Assembly (NCBI GenBank): GCA_002869275.1
Contig: PKTF01000405.1
Coordinates: forward strand, 29,117 to 93,116
Origin: Ignavibacteria bacterium
Lineage (GTDB): Bacteria > Bacteroidota > Ignavibacteria > SZUA-365
DNA: 64,000 nt
Direction of reading: 5' to 3'
A program made the position numbers and the translations under genes. The notes under the pieces are model-generated. The model had not been told where the DNA came from. It did not search any database and saw only the letters and a program-made list of their open reading frames with translations. Positions 1 to 8,271 of this stretch are shown here, piece by piece (the stretch's first letter is position 1; each line of letters opens with the position of its first letter).

Positions 1-191
1 AAGGTTCCAAGAACATGCTGCATGTTAGTATGCCTCCAGAGTAGAGATAAAGGGTTTCAAAATTCTCAAATCATTACTAAAATACGCCTCGCACCTGCGA
101 AACTCAAGCGTATAATCGGGGTAAATTACGAAGATTGTGGGAGAATCCCGATGGGAAAAAGTATCTCCGTCCGATCTCTCCCGATTCGGAC
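1..191. other. Left-edge intergenic stretch
   Basis: This short stretch lies beyond the 3' end of the minus-strand nanE-like gene. It is somewhat AT-richer than its surroundings. I saw no gene, clear hairpin with a T-tract, or repeat in it. Short open frames here are not supported by any start signal. Confidence 0.4.
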
Positions 192-914
192 TCAAGCACC
201 TTCTCCGGCCCCCTCCACGGAACCACTTTCCAGCTCATCGACGAACATCTGCGTGATGATCTGCGGACGTGTGATGGCCGATCCGACGACCACTGCGTAC
301 GCCCCGATATCCAGGCAATGGCGTGCCGCCTCAGGAGACCAGATTCTTCCCTCCGCGATCACCGGAATGGTGAGGGACGTTGAGAGCTCCCGGATCAATG
401 GAAAATCGGGTGTTTTGTAATCGTCGGTCCTCGTTCCATGTGTGTAGCCCGCGAGGGTAGTCGCAACGAAATCCGCACGCATTTCCGCTGCCCGCACGCC
501 TTCCCTGAACGTGGCGACGTCGGCCCACAACGGATGATGGAAGCGTTTCCGCGCCTGCTCGAAGAAAAGGAACCCGTCGGTGTCGACCGGACGCTTGCGC
601 TTCGTCGTGTCTATGGCAACGATATCCGCTCCGGCACTGAACAGCGCATCGATGTCGTCAAGACTCGGCGTGATCAGTGGAGAGCCGTCGGGATAGGTGC
701 CGTTCGTGAATCCAATGATGGGAAGTTTCGTCTGCGGCCGGATGCTGCGAATGCGTTCAACTCCCTCGATGCGGAGGCCGACCGCCCCGCCCTGCATGGC
801 TGCATGTACGAAATACGACAGGGCATCGAATGCGTCATTCCCCTGCTGTTCTTCCACATGGCAGGAAACGATCACGCCTCCGTGCAGCTGATGTGCGATT
901 TGTTCTCCAGTCAT
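192..914 (-). CDS. N-acetylmannosamine-6-phosphate 2-epimerase homologue (NanE family)
   Basis: This is a 240-residue TIM-barrel protein of the NanE family, whose members convert ManNAc-6-P to GlcNAc-6-P in sialic acid and amino-sugar catabolism in the cytoplasm. Family hallmarks are visible: GVIVSCHVEE near the N-terminus, GGAVGLRIEG, ITPSLDDIDAL, DTTKRKRP, the catalytic-Glu segment VIAEGRIWSPE and the terminal phosphate-binding segment VVVGSAITRPQ. Length is normal. The segment that usually reads PIIGIxKR reads PIIGFTNG here, so the Lys I recall as catalytic is Asn; activity is therefore uncertain. It starts with ATG and lies 30 bp downstream of the Yip1-like gene, probably as the last gene of a secA transcript. 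No other sialic acid gene is visible nearby, which leaves its substrate open. Confidence 0.85.
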   Translation of the reverse strand: MTGEQIAHQLHGGVIVSCHVEEQQGNDAFDALSYFVHAAMQGGAVGLRIEGVERIRSIRPQTKLPIIGFTNGTYPDGSPLITPSLDDIDALFSAGADIVAIDTTKRKRPVDTDGFLFFEQARKRFHHPLWADVATFREGVRAAEMRADFVATTLAGYTHGTRTDDYKTPDFPLIRELSTSLTIPVIAEGRIWSPEAARHCLDIGAYAVVVGSAITRPQIITQMFVDELESGSVEGAGEGA

Positions 915-944
915 GTCACCAACCGATGTAAGTATCGAGTGAAT

Positions 945-1655
945 TTATATCGCAGCATGAAACAGAAACACACCTGCGAGAACGAAAGCTGCCAGCACGG
1001 TCCAGAAGACGAGTGTCCGGGTAAATGCCGTTCCGTAGGACAGTCCGTGCAGCATAAAGGGCCGCGGAAGCAGCACCATGCTCCACAGCAGCGCGAGCAG
1101 GTCTATTCCGACGAAGCTCCAGTACGGCAGGGGCTGTGTTTGCCATGCCGGTGGATTCGTAGAAAACAGCAGAACTCCGAAGATCCCGAGCTGCAGCGGT
1201 AATACAATGACAGACGTCCACAGAAGCGGTGAGATTCCAAACGCGGCGTACGCTCCCGTCTGTCGAAAACGAAGCCGTGCGCCGGTACTCACGCGAAACA
1301 CCGACCGCAGAGCGGCAGTGGCCGCAACAAAAGCCAACAGCCCGAATACAGGTCCGGCGGCGACGCAGGCAAGGAGCACGTAGCTGAACGGTGTATCAGT
1401 GTCTCCAACACGGGCGGCTGCAAGGACCAGGGCGACAAGAACCGGTCCCGTCAGAGCGAACAGCAGGAACGTATAATTTTTCTGCTCGCTACGCGCGATT
1501 CTCAGAAACGTCGTTTCCGGGGATTCAATGATACCCCACAGCGTGGAAAACAGGTTTAGTGCCGGGACGCGATCGCGTATGTATGCTCCGCAGCTGCCGC
1601 AGCGAAGGTCGAGGACAGAGCTTTCAGCTCCACATGACGGACACCGGCGCGTCAC
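945..1655 (-). CDS. Zinc-ribbon Yip1-family membrane protein
   Basis: A 236-residue protein starts with a zinc ribbon, CPSCGAESSVLDLRCGSCG at about residues 5-23. It then has an amphipathic stretch with the Yip1 signature ESPETTFLRIA and about five hydrophobic helices (about residues 60-80, 90-115, 135-160, 175-195, 215-235). Bacterial Yip1 proteins are inner-membrane proteins of unknown function, so the role is not known. The start is a GTG (the codon complementary to 1653-1655). It lies 27 bp after secA on the same strand, which suggests co-transcription and a possible envelope role, although that is only positional. Confidence in the family is good; function is unassigned. Confidence 0.75.
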   Translation of the reverse strand: MTRRCPSCGAESSVLDLRCGSCGAYIRDRVPALNLFSTLWGIIESPETTFLRIARSEQKNYTFLLFALTGPVLVALVLAAARVGDTDTPFSYVLLACVAAGPVFGLLAFVAATAALRSVFRVSTGARLRFRQTGAYAAFGISPLLWTSVIVLPLQLGIFGVLLFSTNPPAWQTQPLPYWSFVGIDLLALLWSMVLLPRPFMLHGLSYGTAFTRTLVFWTVLAAFVLAGVFLFHAAI

Positions 1656-1682
1656 CGGTTGTGAGCGGATGATAACCGCCTC

Positions 1683-4600
1683 CTATTTACCGTGACATTG
1701 CTTGTACTTCTTGCCGCTGCCACAGGGACAGGGATCATTTCGACCGGGTCTCTTCTCCACACGGACAGGTTGACGTTTGCCTGCGGTTGCCTCCTGGGGC
1801 GCTTCGAGACCGGGAGCCGCTTCCTTATTGGCCTGGTATCCCATTCCAGTCGAGGACTGATGTGAGGTAACCAGTTCGCTGACGCTCGGTCCGGTCGGCT
1901 GTGCAGGGAGATCTTCCTGTACCGGGTAGAGTCGGAAGACCATGCCCAGGACTTCGCGATTAATCATACCAAGCATCTGTACGAACAGCTCGAATGCTTC
2001 GCGTTTGTATTCGATGAGCGGATCTTTCTGGCCATAGGCGCGCATATGGATACCCTCTTTGAGGTCGTCCATCTCGCGCAGATGCTCCTTCCAACGCATA
2101 TCGATCACCTGGAGGAGAGCCATGCGCATGAGTGCGTTCATGACATCCGATCCGAGGTCCTCTTCCTTGCGACGGAGGAAATCGAAGGAGGACTTGACGA
2201 TCTGCTCCTTCAGTTCGGGAGCCCCGGAGACACTCACACGCTCCTTATCGAGGTCGAGATCGATCACGAGGTTACGCCGCAGTTCCTCGCGCAGGCCGTC
2301 CATATCACCGCTTTCCCAATGCTGATCGGCGAGCTCCTCGACGTACTGATCGACCATCTCGTAGATTTCATCCTTGAGATTTTCACCGATAAGGGCCTGA
2401 CGGCGACGAGCATAGATGACTGTGCGCTGCTGGTTCATGACGTCATCGTATTCCAGGAGGCGCTTACGAATGCCGAAGTTGTTTTCCTCCACTTTTTTCT
2501 GCGCGCGCTCAACGGATTTGGTGATCATTGAATGGCTGATCACTTCCCCTTCCTCCACACCGAGCTTTGTCATGACTCCGGCGATGCGATCAGATTTGAA
2601 GAGCCGCATCAGGTCGTCTTCGAGGGAGAGGTAGAACCGAGTCATTCCGGGATCACCCTGGCGACCCGCGCGTCCGCGCAGCTGCCTGTCGATACGGCGC
2701 GCTTCGTGCCGTTCCGTACCGAGAATAACGAGCCCCCCTGCTTCCTTCACACCCGGACCGAGCTTGATATCGGTACCGCGTCCCGCCATGTTGGTGGCGA
2801 TTGTCACGGCACCCGGGAGGCCGGCGTTGGCGACAATTTCCGCCTCATGGCGGTGCTGCTTCGCATTGAGAACATTGTGAGGAACGCCACGGCGCTTCAG
2901 CATACGGGAGAGTGTTTCGGACACTTCCACGTTCGTTGTACCGACGAGAGTCGGCTGTCTGTTCTCACGGCATTCCTCGATGAAATCAATGACCGCGTTG
3001 TATTTCTCACGCCTCGTCTTGTAAATGTGGTCTTCCTGATCGTCGCGGACGATGGGCCTGTTGGTCGGGATGACCACCACATCGAGTTTGTAGATTTCAT
3101 AAAACTCACCGGCCTCGGTTTCCGCTGTACCGGTCATGCCGGCAAGCTTATTGTAGAGTCGGAAATAGTTCTGCAGAGTGATGGTAGCAAGCGTCTGCGT
3201 ATCGCCCTCGACCTTGACGTTCTCCTTGCTCTCGATGGCCTGATGCAATCCTTCAGAGTAACGGCGTCCGGGAAGGATGCGTCCGGTGAAGGTATCGACA
3301 ATCATCACCTTCCCTTCCTGCACCACATACTCGACATCCTTTTCGTACAGACAGTAGGCCTTGAGCAGCTGGTGGACGGTGTGGATGCGATCACTGCGTT
3401 CGGCGTACACCTGCTGCAGCTTATCCTTTTCGCGCTGCAGTTCCTTCGGTTCAAGTCCCTGGCCCTCGAGGACACTCAGTTCGGTAGTGATATCCGGGAG
3501 AACGAAGAAATCCGCTTCATCCTTCGAAGGGGCGAGAAACTCTCTTCCCTTGTCGGTGAGATCGACGATATAGGTTTTTTCGTCGAGGGAGAAATACAGT
3601 TCCTCGATAATTTCCGGCATCCTGCGAGCGCTGTCGGCCCGGTAGATGTTTTCCGTCTTATGCATCAGTGTCTCATTTTCCGGATCACTGAGAATTTTCA
3701 GCAGACGCTTGTTTTTCGGAAGACCGCGCTGGGCCCGGTATATCAGAACCCCGGCTTCATCACGATTGCCATCTTTGAGCAGACGTTCGGCCTCTGCCAG
3801 GATCTTCGCGATGAAGGCATTCTGGGCGTTGACGATGCGGTCTACCCTGGGCTTCATTTCGTCGAACTTATGATCGGTGTTGCCGACCGGACCGCTGATG
3901 ATCAGCGGAGTACGTGCCTCATCGATGAGCACGGAATCGACTTCATCGACGATGGCATAGTTATGCGGCCGCTGCACCATGTCCTGCGGATCGATAACCA
4001 TGTTGTCGCGCAGGTAATCGAAGCCGAACTCGTTGTTGGTACCGTAGGTGATGTCCATGTTATAGATTTCACGACGTTCCTGCGGCGACATCGTGTTCTG
4101 GATGCATCCGACGGTCAGCCCGTGAAACTCATAGACGGGCGACATCCATTCGCTGTCACGCTTTGCGAGGTAATCGTTGACGGTGACGAGATGGACACCC
4201 TTCCCCGGCAGTGCGTTGAGGTAGACAGGAAGCGTCGCGACCAGCGTCTTTCCTTCACCCGTCGCCATTTCAGAAATTTTCCCCTGATGCAGGGTAATAC
4301 CACCGATGAGCTGCACGTCGAACGGCACCATGTTCCAGACTGTTTTATTGTCCACAACGAGGTACTCATGGTCGACCAGGCGACGACAGGTTTCTTTCAC
4401 GACGGCGAAGGCCTCGGGAAGGATTTCGTCGAGCACGTCCTCGATCGTATCCTTCAGTTCCTCCCGCAGTATTTTCTGCCGGTCGTGCAGGGCATCGCGG
4501 TTCGCCTGACCGGTATCCGTCTCGAGTTCGCGTGTGATGCCCACAATCTCTTCTTCGATCTCACGGGTTTCGTCGGCGATTCTTTTCTTGAACGCCGCCG

Positions 4601-4739
4601 TTTTTTCGCGCAGTTCGTCATCAGTCAGCGAGGCATACTGTGCGAAATGCTCATTTATTTCATCGACGATGGGATAGAGATCCTTCAGATCGCGCTCATG
4701 CTTTCCACCGCCAAACACTTTCGATAAGATATTCAGCAT
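1683..4739 (-). CDS. secA: Preprotein translocase ATPase SecA
   Basis: SecA is the ATP-driven motor that pushes unfolded preproteins through SecYEG. All core parts are present in 1018 residues: the NBD1 Walker A GEGKT near residue 160, the DEVD helicase box in AIVDEVDSVLIDEART near residue 265, the NBD2 segment TNMAGRGTDIKLG, and the C-terminal zinc/SecB tail CPCGSGKKYKQCHGK. It is about 120 residues longer than the E. coli protein because of an insertion in the first third (a K/R/E-rich stretch around residues 300-370), a form known from Bacteroidota and Chlorobi. It starts with ATG behind a weak purine-rich site. It supplies the general export route used by the many signal-peptide proteins in this window. 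Confidence 0.98.
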   Translation of the reverse strand: MLNILSKVFGGGKHERDLKDLYPIVDEINEHFAQYASLTDDELREKTAAFKKRIADETREIEEEIVGITRELETDTGQANRDALHDRQKILREELKDTIEDVLDEILPEAFAVVKETCRRLVDHEYLVVDNKTVWNMVPFDVQLIGGITLHQGKISEMATGEGKTLVATLPVYLNALPGKGVHLVTVNDYLAKRDSEWMSPVYEFHGLTVGCIQNTMSPQERREIYNMDITYGTNNEFGFDYLRDNMVIDPQDMVQRPHNYAIVDEVDSVLIDEARTPLIISGPVGNTDHKFDEMKPRVDRIVNAQNAFIAKILAEAERLLKDGNRDEAGVLIYRAQRGLPKNKRLLKILSDPENETLMHKTENIYRADSARRMPEIIEELYFSLDEKTYIVDLTDKGREFLAPSKDEADFFVLPDITTELSVLEGQGLEPKELQREKDKLQQVYAERSDRIHTVHQLLKAYCLYEKDVEYVVQEGKVMIVDTFTGRILPGRRYSEGLHQAIESKENVKVEGDTQTLATITLQNYFRLYNKLAGMTGTAETEAGEFYEIYKLDVVVIPTNRPIVRDDQEDHIYKTRREKYNAVIDFIEECRENRQPTLVGTTNVEVSETLSRMLKRRGVPHNVLNAKQHRHEAEIVANAGLPGAVTIATNMAGRGTDIKLGPGVKEAGGLVILGTERHEARRIDRQLRGRAGRQGDPGMTRFYLSLEDDLMRLFKSDRIAGVMTKLGVEEGEVISHSMITKSVERAQKKVEENNFGIRKRLLEYDDVMNQQRTVIYARRRQALIGENLKDEIYEMVDQYVEELADQHWESGDMDGLREELRRNLVIDLDLDKERVSVSGAPELKEQIVKSSFDFLRRKEEDLGSDVMNALMRMALLQVIDMRWKEHLREMDDLKEGIHMRAYGQKDPLIEYKREAFELFVQMLGMINREVLGMVFRLYPVQEDLPAQPTGPSVSELVTSHQSSTGMGYQANKEAAPGLEAPQEATAGKRQPVRVEKRPGRNDPCPCGSGKKYKQCHGK

Positions 4740-4781
4740 TGTTGTTCTTCTTTACCAATGTATGGGGAATTGTCGTACCGG

Positions 4782-5132
4782 TCAGGGTTGCCGCGTATGG
4801 GCGGCGGAAGGGGCCCTGATCGGGTGCGCGCTGCGCAGGAAGACGGATGTGTGTTCACGACGTGACGAGCCTGAGAGCAGCCGGATCTCCGGCAGCGCGT
4901 GCCTCTGTTTCACCTGTGTCGGCGCTGTGGAACAGGCCGGGTGATGCTTCCCCACCGTCCAGTTGATCTGCGCCCGCAGTGTCGGTGCGGCGGCCTCGAG
5001 AATATGCCGGATAACGCCCGCATCCGCGGATTGCAGGACCGCGGGATCCGCCTGAATGACGGCACTGCAGAACAGAGAAAACGTGAAGATGAAACCGGTC
5101 ATGCCACAGATATTCCGTGTGAAATCAAGCAT
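4782..5132 (-). CDS. Doubtful small secreted ORF
   Basis: An open frame of 116 codons begins with a plausible signal peptide, MTGFIFTFSLFCSAVIQA if the second ATG at 5102 is used. The rest is basic, Ala/Arg/Ser-rich and without any recognised domain, which is also what a chance frame in GC-rich DNA looks like. The ribosome site is weak for either start; the first start falls inside an inverted repeat. The frame ends 42 bp before the secA start. It may be a real small exported protein or just leader sequence of secA. Comparison with related genomes for conservation of the frame would decide. Confidence 0.25.
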   Translation of the reverse strand: MLDFTRNICGMTGFIFTFSLFCSAVIQADPAVLQSADAGVIRHILEAAAPTLRAQINWTVGKHHPACSTAPTQVKQRHALPEIRLLSGSSRREHTSVFLRSAHPIRAPSAAHTRQP

Positions 5133-5150
5133 GTAAAGTACTTGATTTCA
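5120..5150. promoter_or_regulatory. Inverted repeat, candidate operator
   Basis: TGAAATCAAG at 5120-5129 is exactly complementary in reverse to CTTGATTTCA at 5141-5150, with an 11-base spacer. A partial third copy, GAATCAAG, follows at 5157-5164. There is no T-tract on either side, so it looks more like a protein-binding site than a terminator. It lies just after the end of the 5171-6529 gene and upstream of the doubtful ORF and secA. The role is inferred only from symmetry. Confidence 0.35.
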
Positions 5151-5170
5151 TGTGGTGAATCAAGATCACG

Positions 5171-6529
5171 TCAGGGCAGAATCCCGGCCCGGCGCATCCC
5201 GTTGGCCATGCGATGTGTCGCGAGATCATCCCATTCGTAATGATGGCGGGCATCGGAGATGAATTGCAGACGGCCGTAGCTCGATGGTGCGTTTTCACGG
5301 TAGCCGCGAGAAGTCGAAGAAATTGATACCCAGTGCAGATTGGCGGGATAGTCGACGTCATGGTAGGTACATGCGAAGCCGGCACCGGGCAAAGCGGTCT
5401 CATTTTCGAATAATGGACGCGGCAGACGGATACGGAAGACGAATTCGTTAAAGCGATCGGGCTTCGTGCTGACGGATACATCCACGAGGTGAGCGTACTG
5501 TTCGGCGAGTTTTTTTCCTTCCAGCTCGACGACAGGCGTCCGCTCTTCGCCGTCTCCCATAAAGACATTGAGAATCAGCTGGGCATTCGGCGAAAAATCC
5601 TGCTCATCACCACCCGGACGTACACGCGTTTTCCGGCTGAGATCGAAATGCAGCGAGAGGACATCCGCGGAATCCTTCTCCGGAGCGTATAACAGGCGAT
5701 CATCATTGACGGTGACGGTGAAATACACGAAGCTGCTGTCATATTCGGCGGAGCAGAACAGGCTGCAGTCTTCGGGACCGTGCCAGCTGCTCCCTCCTTT
5801 TACGATCATGAGCGCGGTCGAGTCTCCGATCTCGCGCTGAAGCGCGGCAGGGATGTCATCACCGGCCCTGAATACCGGCAAGGTGTAATACTTTTGCCGC
5901 AGAAAACTGCGACTGCTGTTCGTGCCGTAGAAATGATCCTCAGAAACATGCGAGTCGCCGTCATAGCTGTGTTCATATCCCACGGCTGTTTCCCTTCCTC
6001 TGTAGGCCATCCTTTCCGTCGTCCACTGGTATATCCTGCGGAAAATATTGTCTCGGACGGTATATCCCGTTATACGCCACCCAAATTCACCGGTCTTTTC
6101 TGTGACGAAAGCCGTTCCTCGTTCGATGGAAAATCCAACCTCTATCGCTTCGAATACGAAGCTGCGTTCCAGTGACTGGACGAGTTCGAATTCAGCTCCG
6201 GCATTCTGGAAAAAATGAACATTCAGCCTTCGGCTGCGGCTGTTTTCCTCCCGGGTAGAGAGGACGACATCCATACCGTCATCCCCCGTATAATCGCCGA
6301 CATCGTACCCGTAGATTTTGGACTTCGGCGGGAGTTTTGATAGTATGGACTGGATTTTATCAGGCGAAAAAATACGCTGCAGCGTCGCCGAAAAGCCCGC
6401 GATCTCGAGGCTGTCCGCCAGTGGGACCCCGGCTTTACACGCAGCCTGCGGCAGATACAGAGCGAAAAGGAACAGAACAATGGCGAGCCATCGCATACCG
6501 AGCCGCGGGTGGGCTGTTATCACCTTCAT
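5171..6529 (-). CDS. Secreted protein of unknown function
   Basis: I do not recognise this 452-residue protein. It has an N-terminal export signal, MRWLAIVLFLFALYLPQAA, preceded by a short basic stretch. Residues about 45-75 include an acidic loop, DVGDYTGDDGMDVV, resembling FG-GAP/VCBS-type calcium loops. The C-terminal half (from about residue 240) is beta-rich, with YFTVTVNDDRLLYAPEKDSADVL and RPLFENETALPGAGFACTYHD, reminiscent of CBM9/DOMON-like sugar-binding sandwiches; that is a resemblance only. The reading frame is open to 6796, but ATG at 6529 (AGAAAG upstream) or ATG at 6496 fits the signal peptide best. Either choice overlaps the start of the divergent carboxypeptidase gene. No T9SS sorting tail is present. 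Confidence 0.65.
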   Translation of the reverse strand: MKVITAHPRLGMRWLAIVLFLFALYLPQAACKAGVPLADSLEIAGFSATLQRIFSPDKIQSILSKLPPKSKIYGYDVGDYTGDDGMDVVLSTREENSRSRRLNVHFFQNAGAEFELVQSLERSFVFEAIEVGFSIERGTAFVTEKTGEFGWRITGYTVRDNIFRRIYQWTTERMAYRGRETAVGYEHSYDGDSHVSEDHFYGTNSSRSFLRQKYYTLPVFRAGDDIPAALQREIGDSTALMIVKGGSSWHGPEDCSLFCSAEYDSSFVYFTVTVNDDRLLYAPEKDSADVLSLHFDLSRKTRVRPGGDEQDFSPNAQLILNVFMGDGEERTPVVELEGKKLAEQYAHLVDVSVSTKPDRFNEFVFRIRLPRPLFENETALPGAGFACTYHDVDYPANLHWVSISSTSRGYRENAPSSYGRLQFISDARHHYEWDDLATHRMANGMRRAGILP

Positions 6530-7940
6530 TGGTTTTCTTTCTGTCGTCATTTCATCTTCGGGTGTTGCACAGCAGAGCACGGCGCTTTCCGTCCTCACGA
6601 CGGCTATCGACAAGGAAGTGGAGTCCGACCTCTTTGACGGAGCGATAGCAGCCGTGGTGGTTCGGGACTGTCTCACCGACCGTGTACTGTATGAGCAGCA
6701 TGCAGACCTGCTTCTCAGGCCCGCATCAAACGCGAAACTCTTTACATCCGCGGCTGCGTTCCTTTCGCTTCCACGCACGTATTCCATGGAAACCACTGCC
6801 GGAGTTCTCGACAGCGGTCGTCGAGTTCTCCGGTGTTCCGGTGGAGCGGATCCGCTTCTGACCGTGCAAGATATTCAAAAACTCGCTGAAATCGCAGCTC
6901 CGACAATCGATTCCACCCTTGACACTCTGTATATGGACGCCTCGCTATTGAACGACAATTTCTACGGCAGCGGCTGGATGTGGGATGACGAATCGGACCC
7001 CTTCATGCCCTTCCTCAATGCATTCAGCCTGGAGGGAAACAGCATTCGAATCTCGATGAAATCTCCGTCGAAACGTGGCTTGCCTGTTGAAGTTAGCGTA
7101 TTTCCATCAAGCAATATGATCACAGTCGAAAATATGCTGCTCAGTGGACGGCGTACGAGGATCGATGTCACAAAGCAACCGCGCAGCAACAACATCGTGC
7201 TGAGAGGCACGCTGGCGGCGGGAAAACGGCGAACGAACACTGTCAGCATGTGGCGACCACAGGATATCGTGGCGGAGATGCTCCTCGATCAGCTGCGACA
7301 GAACGGAATCAACGTCGACAGTACCGTCGTCGTCCACAGCGAGGGATGTGGCGTTCCGCTCGCCCTCCACTCCGTCGGGCATGACCTCAAAGAAGTGCTT
7401 GCGGAAATGAATAAGGAGAGTGATAATCTCTGCGCGGAAATGGCGCTGCGTCACCTGGCCGTCTTTCGTGGAGCGAAATCCGGAGTACGGGATAAGGACG
7501 GGCTGGCTGCGATGACGTCTGTCCTGGCGCGGAACGGACTGGATCTGGACGGCTTGCATCTGAAGGACGGTTCGGGAATATCCTTTTACAACCTCGTAAC
7601 GGCTCGTTGTATCTCAGATCTGCTTTCCATGATGAGCAGGCATAAGGATTTTCAGTTGTACGCCGCCACACTCGCCGTGGGTGGAAGAAGCGGTACGCTA
7701 GAAGGACGGATGAAGGACTTATCGAAGGGTCAAATGTTCTGGGGAAAGACGGGGACCATAAGCGGTGTCAGCGCGCTTTCGGGGTATGCGCAAGCGCCAC
7801 AGGGACGCCTGGTGAGCGTGGTCATGCTGATGCAGAATTTCGCGGGCAAACATAAACCCTACCGCGAAGTTCAGGACAGGATTGTGCGGCACTGCATCAC
7901 GTACAGTGCCGCACTGAAATCTGTCAGGAAGCCTCAATAA
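6480..7940 (+). CDS. dacB: D-alanyl-D-alanine carboxypeptidase/endopeptidase, PBP4 (DacB) type
   Basis: A 486-residue penicillin-binding protein of the S13 family, which trims peptide stems and cuts cross-links in periplasmic peptidoglycan. The three active-site motifs are clear: SxxK in RPASNAKLFTS, SxN in KESDNLCAEM and KTG in FWGKTGTISG. The signal peptide MASHRIPSRGWAVITFIGFL... ends in GVA, so the mature protein would begin with Gln. ATG at 6480 has a good site, AAAGGAA, 8 bases upstream; longer frames upstream lack both site and signal peptide. Its 5' end overlaps the start of the divergent secreted-protein gene, and its 3' end overlaps by 17 bp the convergent small gene at 7924. Transcription of the three genes is therefore likely to interfere. 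Confidence 0.93.
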   Translation: MASHRIPSRGWAVITFIGFLSVVISSSGVAQQSTALSVLTTAIDKEVESDLFDGAIAAVVVRDCLTDRVLYEQHADLLLRPASNAKLFTSAAAFLSLPRTYSMETTAGVLDSGRRVLRCSGGADPLLTVQDIQKLAEIAAPTIDSTLDTLYMDASLLNDNFYGSGWMWDDESDPFMPFLNAFSLEGNSIRISMKSPSKRGLPVEVSVFPSSNMITVENMLLSGRRTRIDVTKQPRSNNIVLRGTLAAGKRRTNTVSMWRPQDIVAEMLLDQLRQNGINVDSTVVVHSEGCGVPLALHSVGHDLKEVLAEMNKESDNLCAEMALRHLAVFRGAKSGVRDKDGLAAMTSVLARNGLDLDGLHLKDGSGISFYNLVTARCISDLLSMMSRHKDFQLYAATLAVGGRSGTLEGRMKDLSKGQMFWGKTGTISGVSALSGYAQAPQGRLVSVVMLMQNFAGKHKPYREVQDRIVRHCITYSAALKSVRKPQ

Positions 7941-8226
7941 GAGTCTTGTATTCCGTCTTTGAATCACTGATGAATTCATCGACGATGCGATTGATCAGCT
8001 GTTCGGTGATCTCGTCCGCATCATCTTCGAGGGCATCGTATTCCTCCATGGAATTGCAGAAATACACCTCGTTGAACGTATTCGGACGCGATTTGCTTTC
8101 GAATACAGAATAATCTTTTCCCCGTTCGTTCGTGAGGTAGTTTCTCAGTTCGCGAACGGTTTCCAGATACTCTTCCCTCTTTTCTTCCTGGATCCGATAG
8201 GATATGGAAAAAATTACCTTGGGCAT
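7924..8226 (-). CDS. Small acidic protein, possibly of ferredoxin-like barrel fold
   Basis: A 100-residue soluble acidic protein starts MPKVIFSISYRIQEEKREEY. The alternation of a short strand, a charged helix and an FNEVYFCNSMEEYDAL segment resembles small dimeric alpha-beta barrel (ABM/Dabb-type) proteins, but no family could be named with confidence. A strong ribosome site, GGAGG, sits 5 bases before the ATG. It is 45 bp after pnp on the same strand and is likely the last gene of the rimP-pnp operon. No catalytic residues are evident. Its end overlaps the end of the convergent dacB by 17 bp. Confidence 0.75.
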   Translation of the reverse strand: MPKVIFSISYRIQEEKREEYLETVRELRNYLTNERGKDYSVFESKSRPNTFNEVYFCNSMEEYDALEDDADEITEQLINRIVDEFISDSKTEYKTLIEAS

Positions 8227-8271
8227 TAACGCCTCCGTTGTGTCACGTTGTTATTGACGAGAACCCGAAAA

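Larger units (their letters stand above)
4740..5170. other. Gap between secA and a secreted protein gene
   Basis: This 431-base gap lies upstream of secA on the minus strand. It should hold the secA promoter, but I could not fix a convincing -35/-10 pair. It contains one doubtful minus-strand ORF (4782-5132) and a 10-bp inverted repeat at 5120-5150, both listed separately. No RNA gene was recognised. Confidence 0.4.

Noticed and set aside
2532..4727. 731-codon plus-strand frame opposite secA
   Set aside because: It lies wholly inside secA in antisense, has no recognisable domain and reflects codon bias of a long GC-rich gene.
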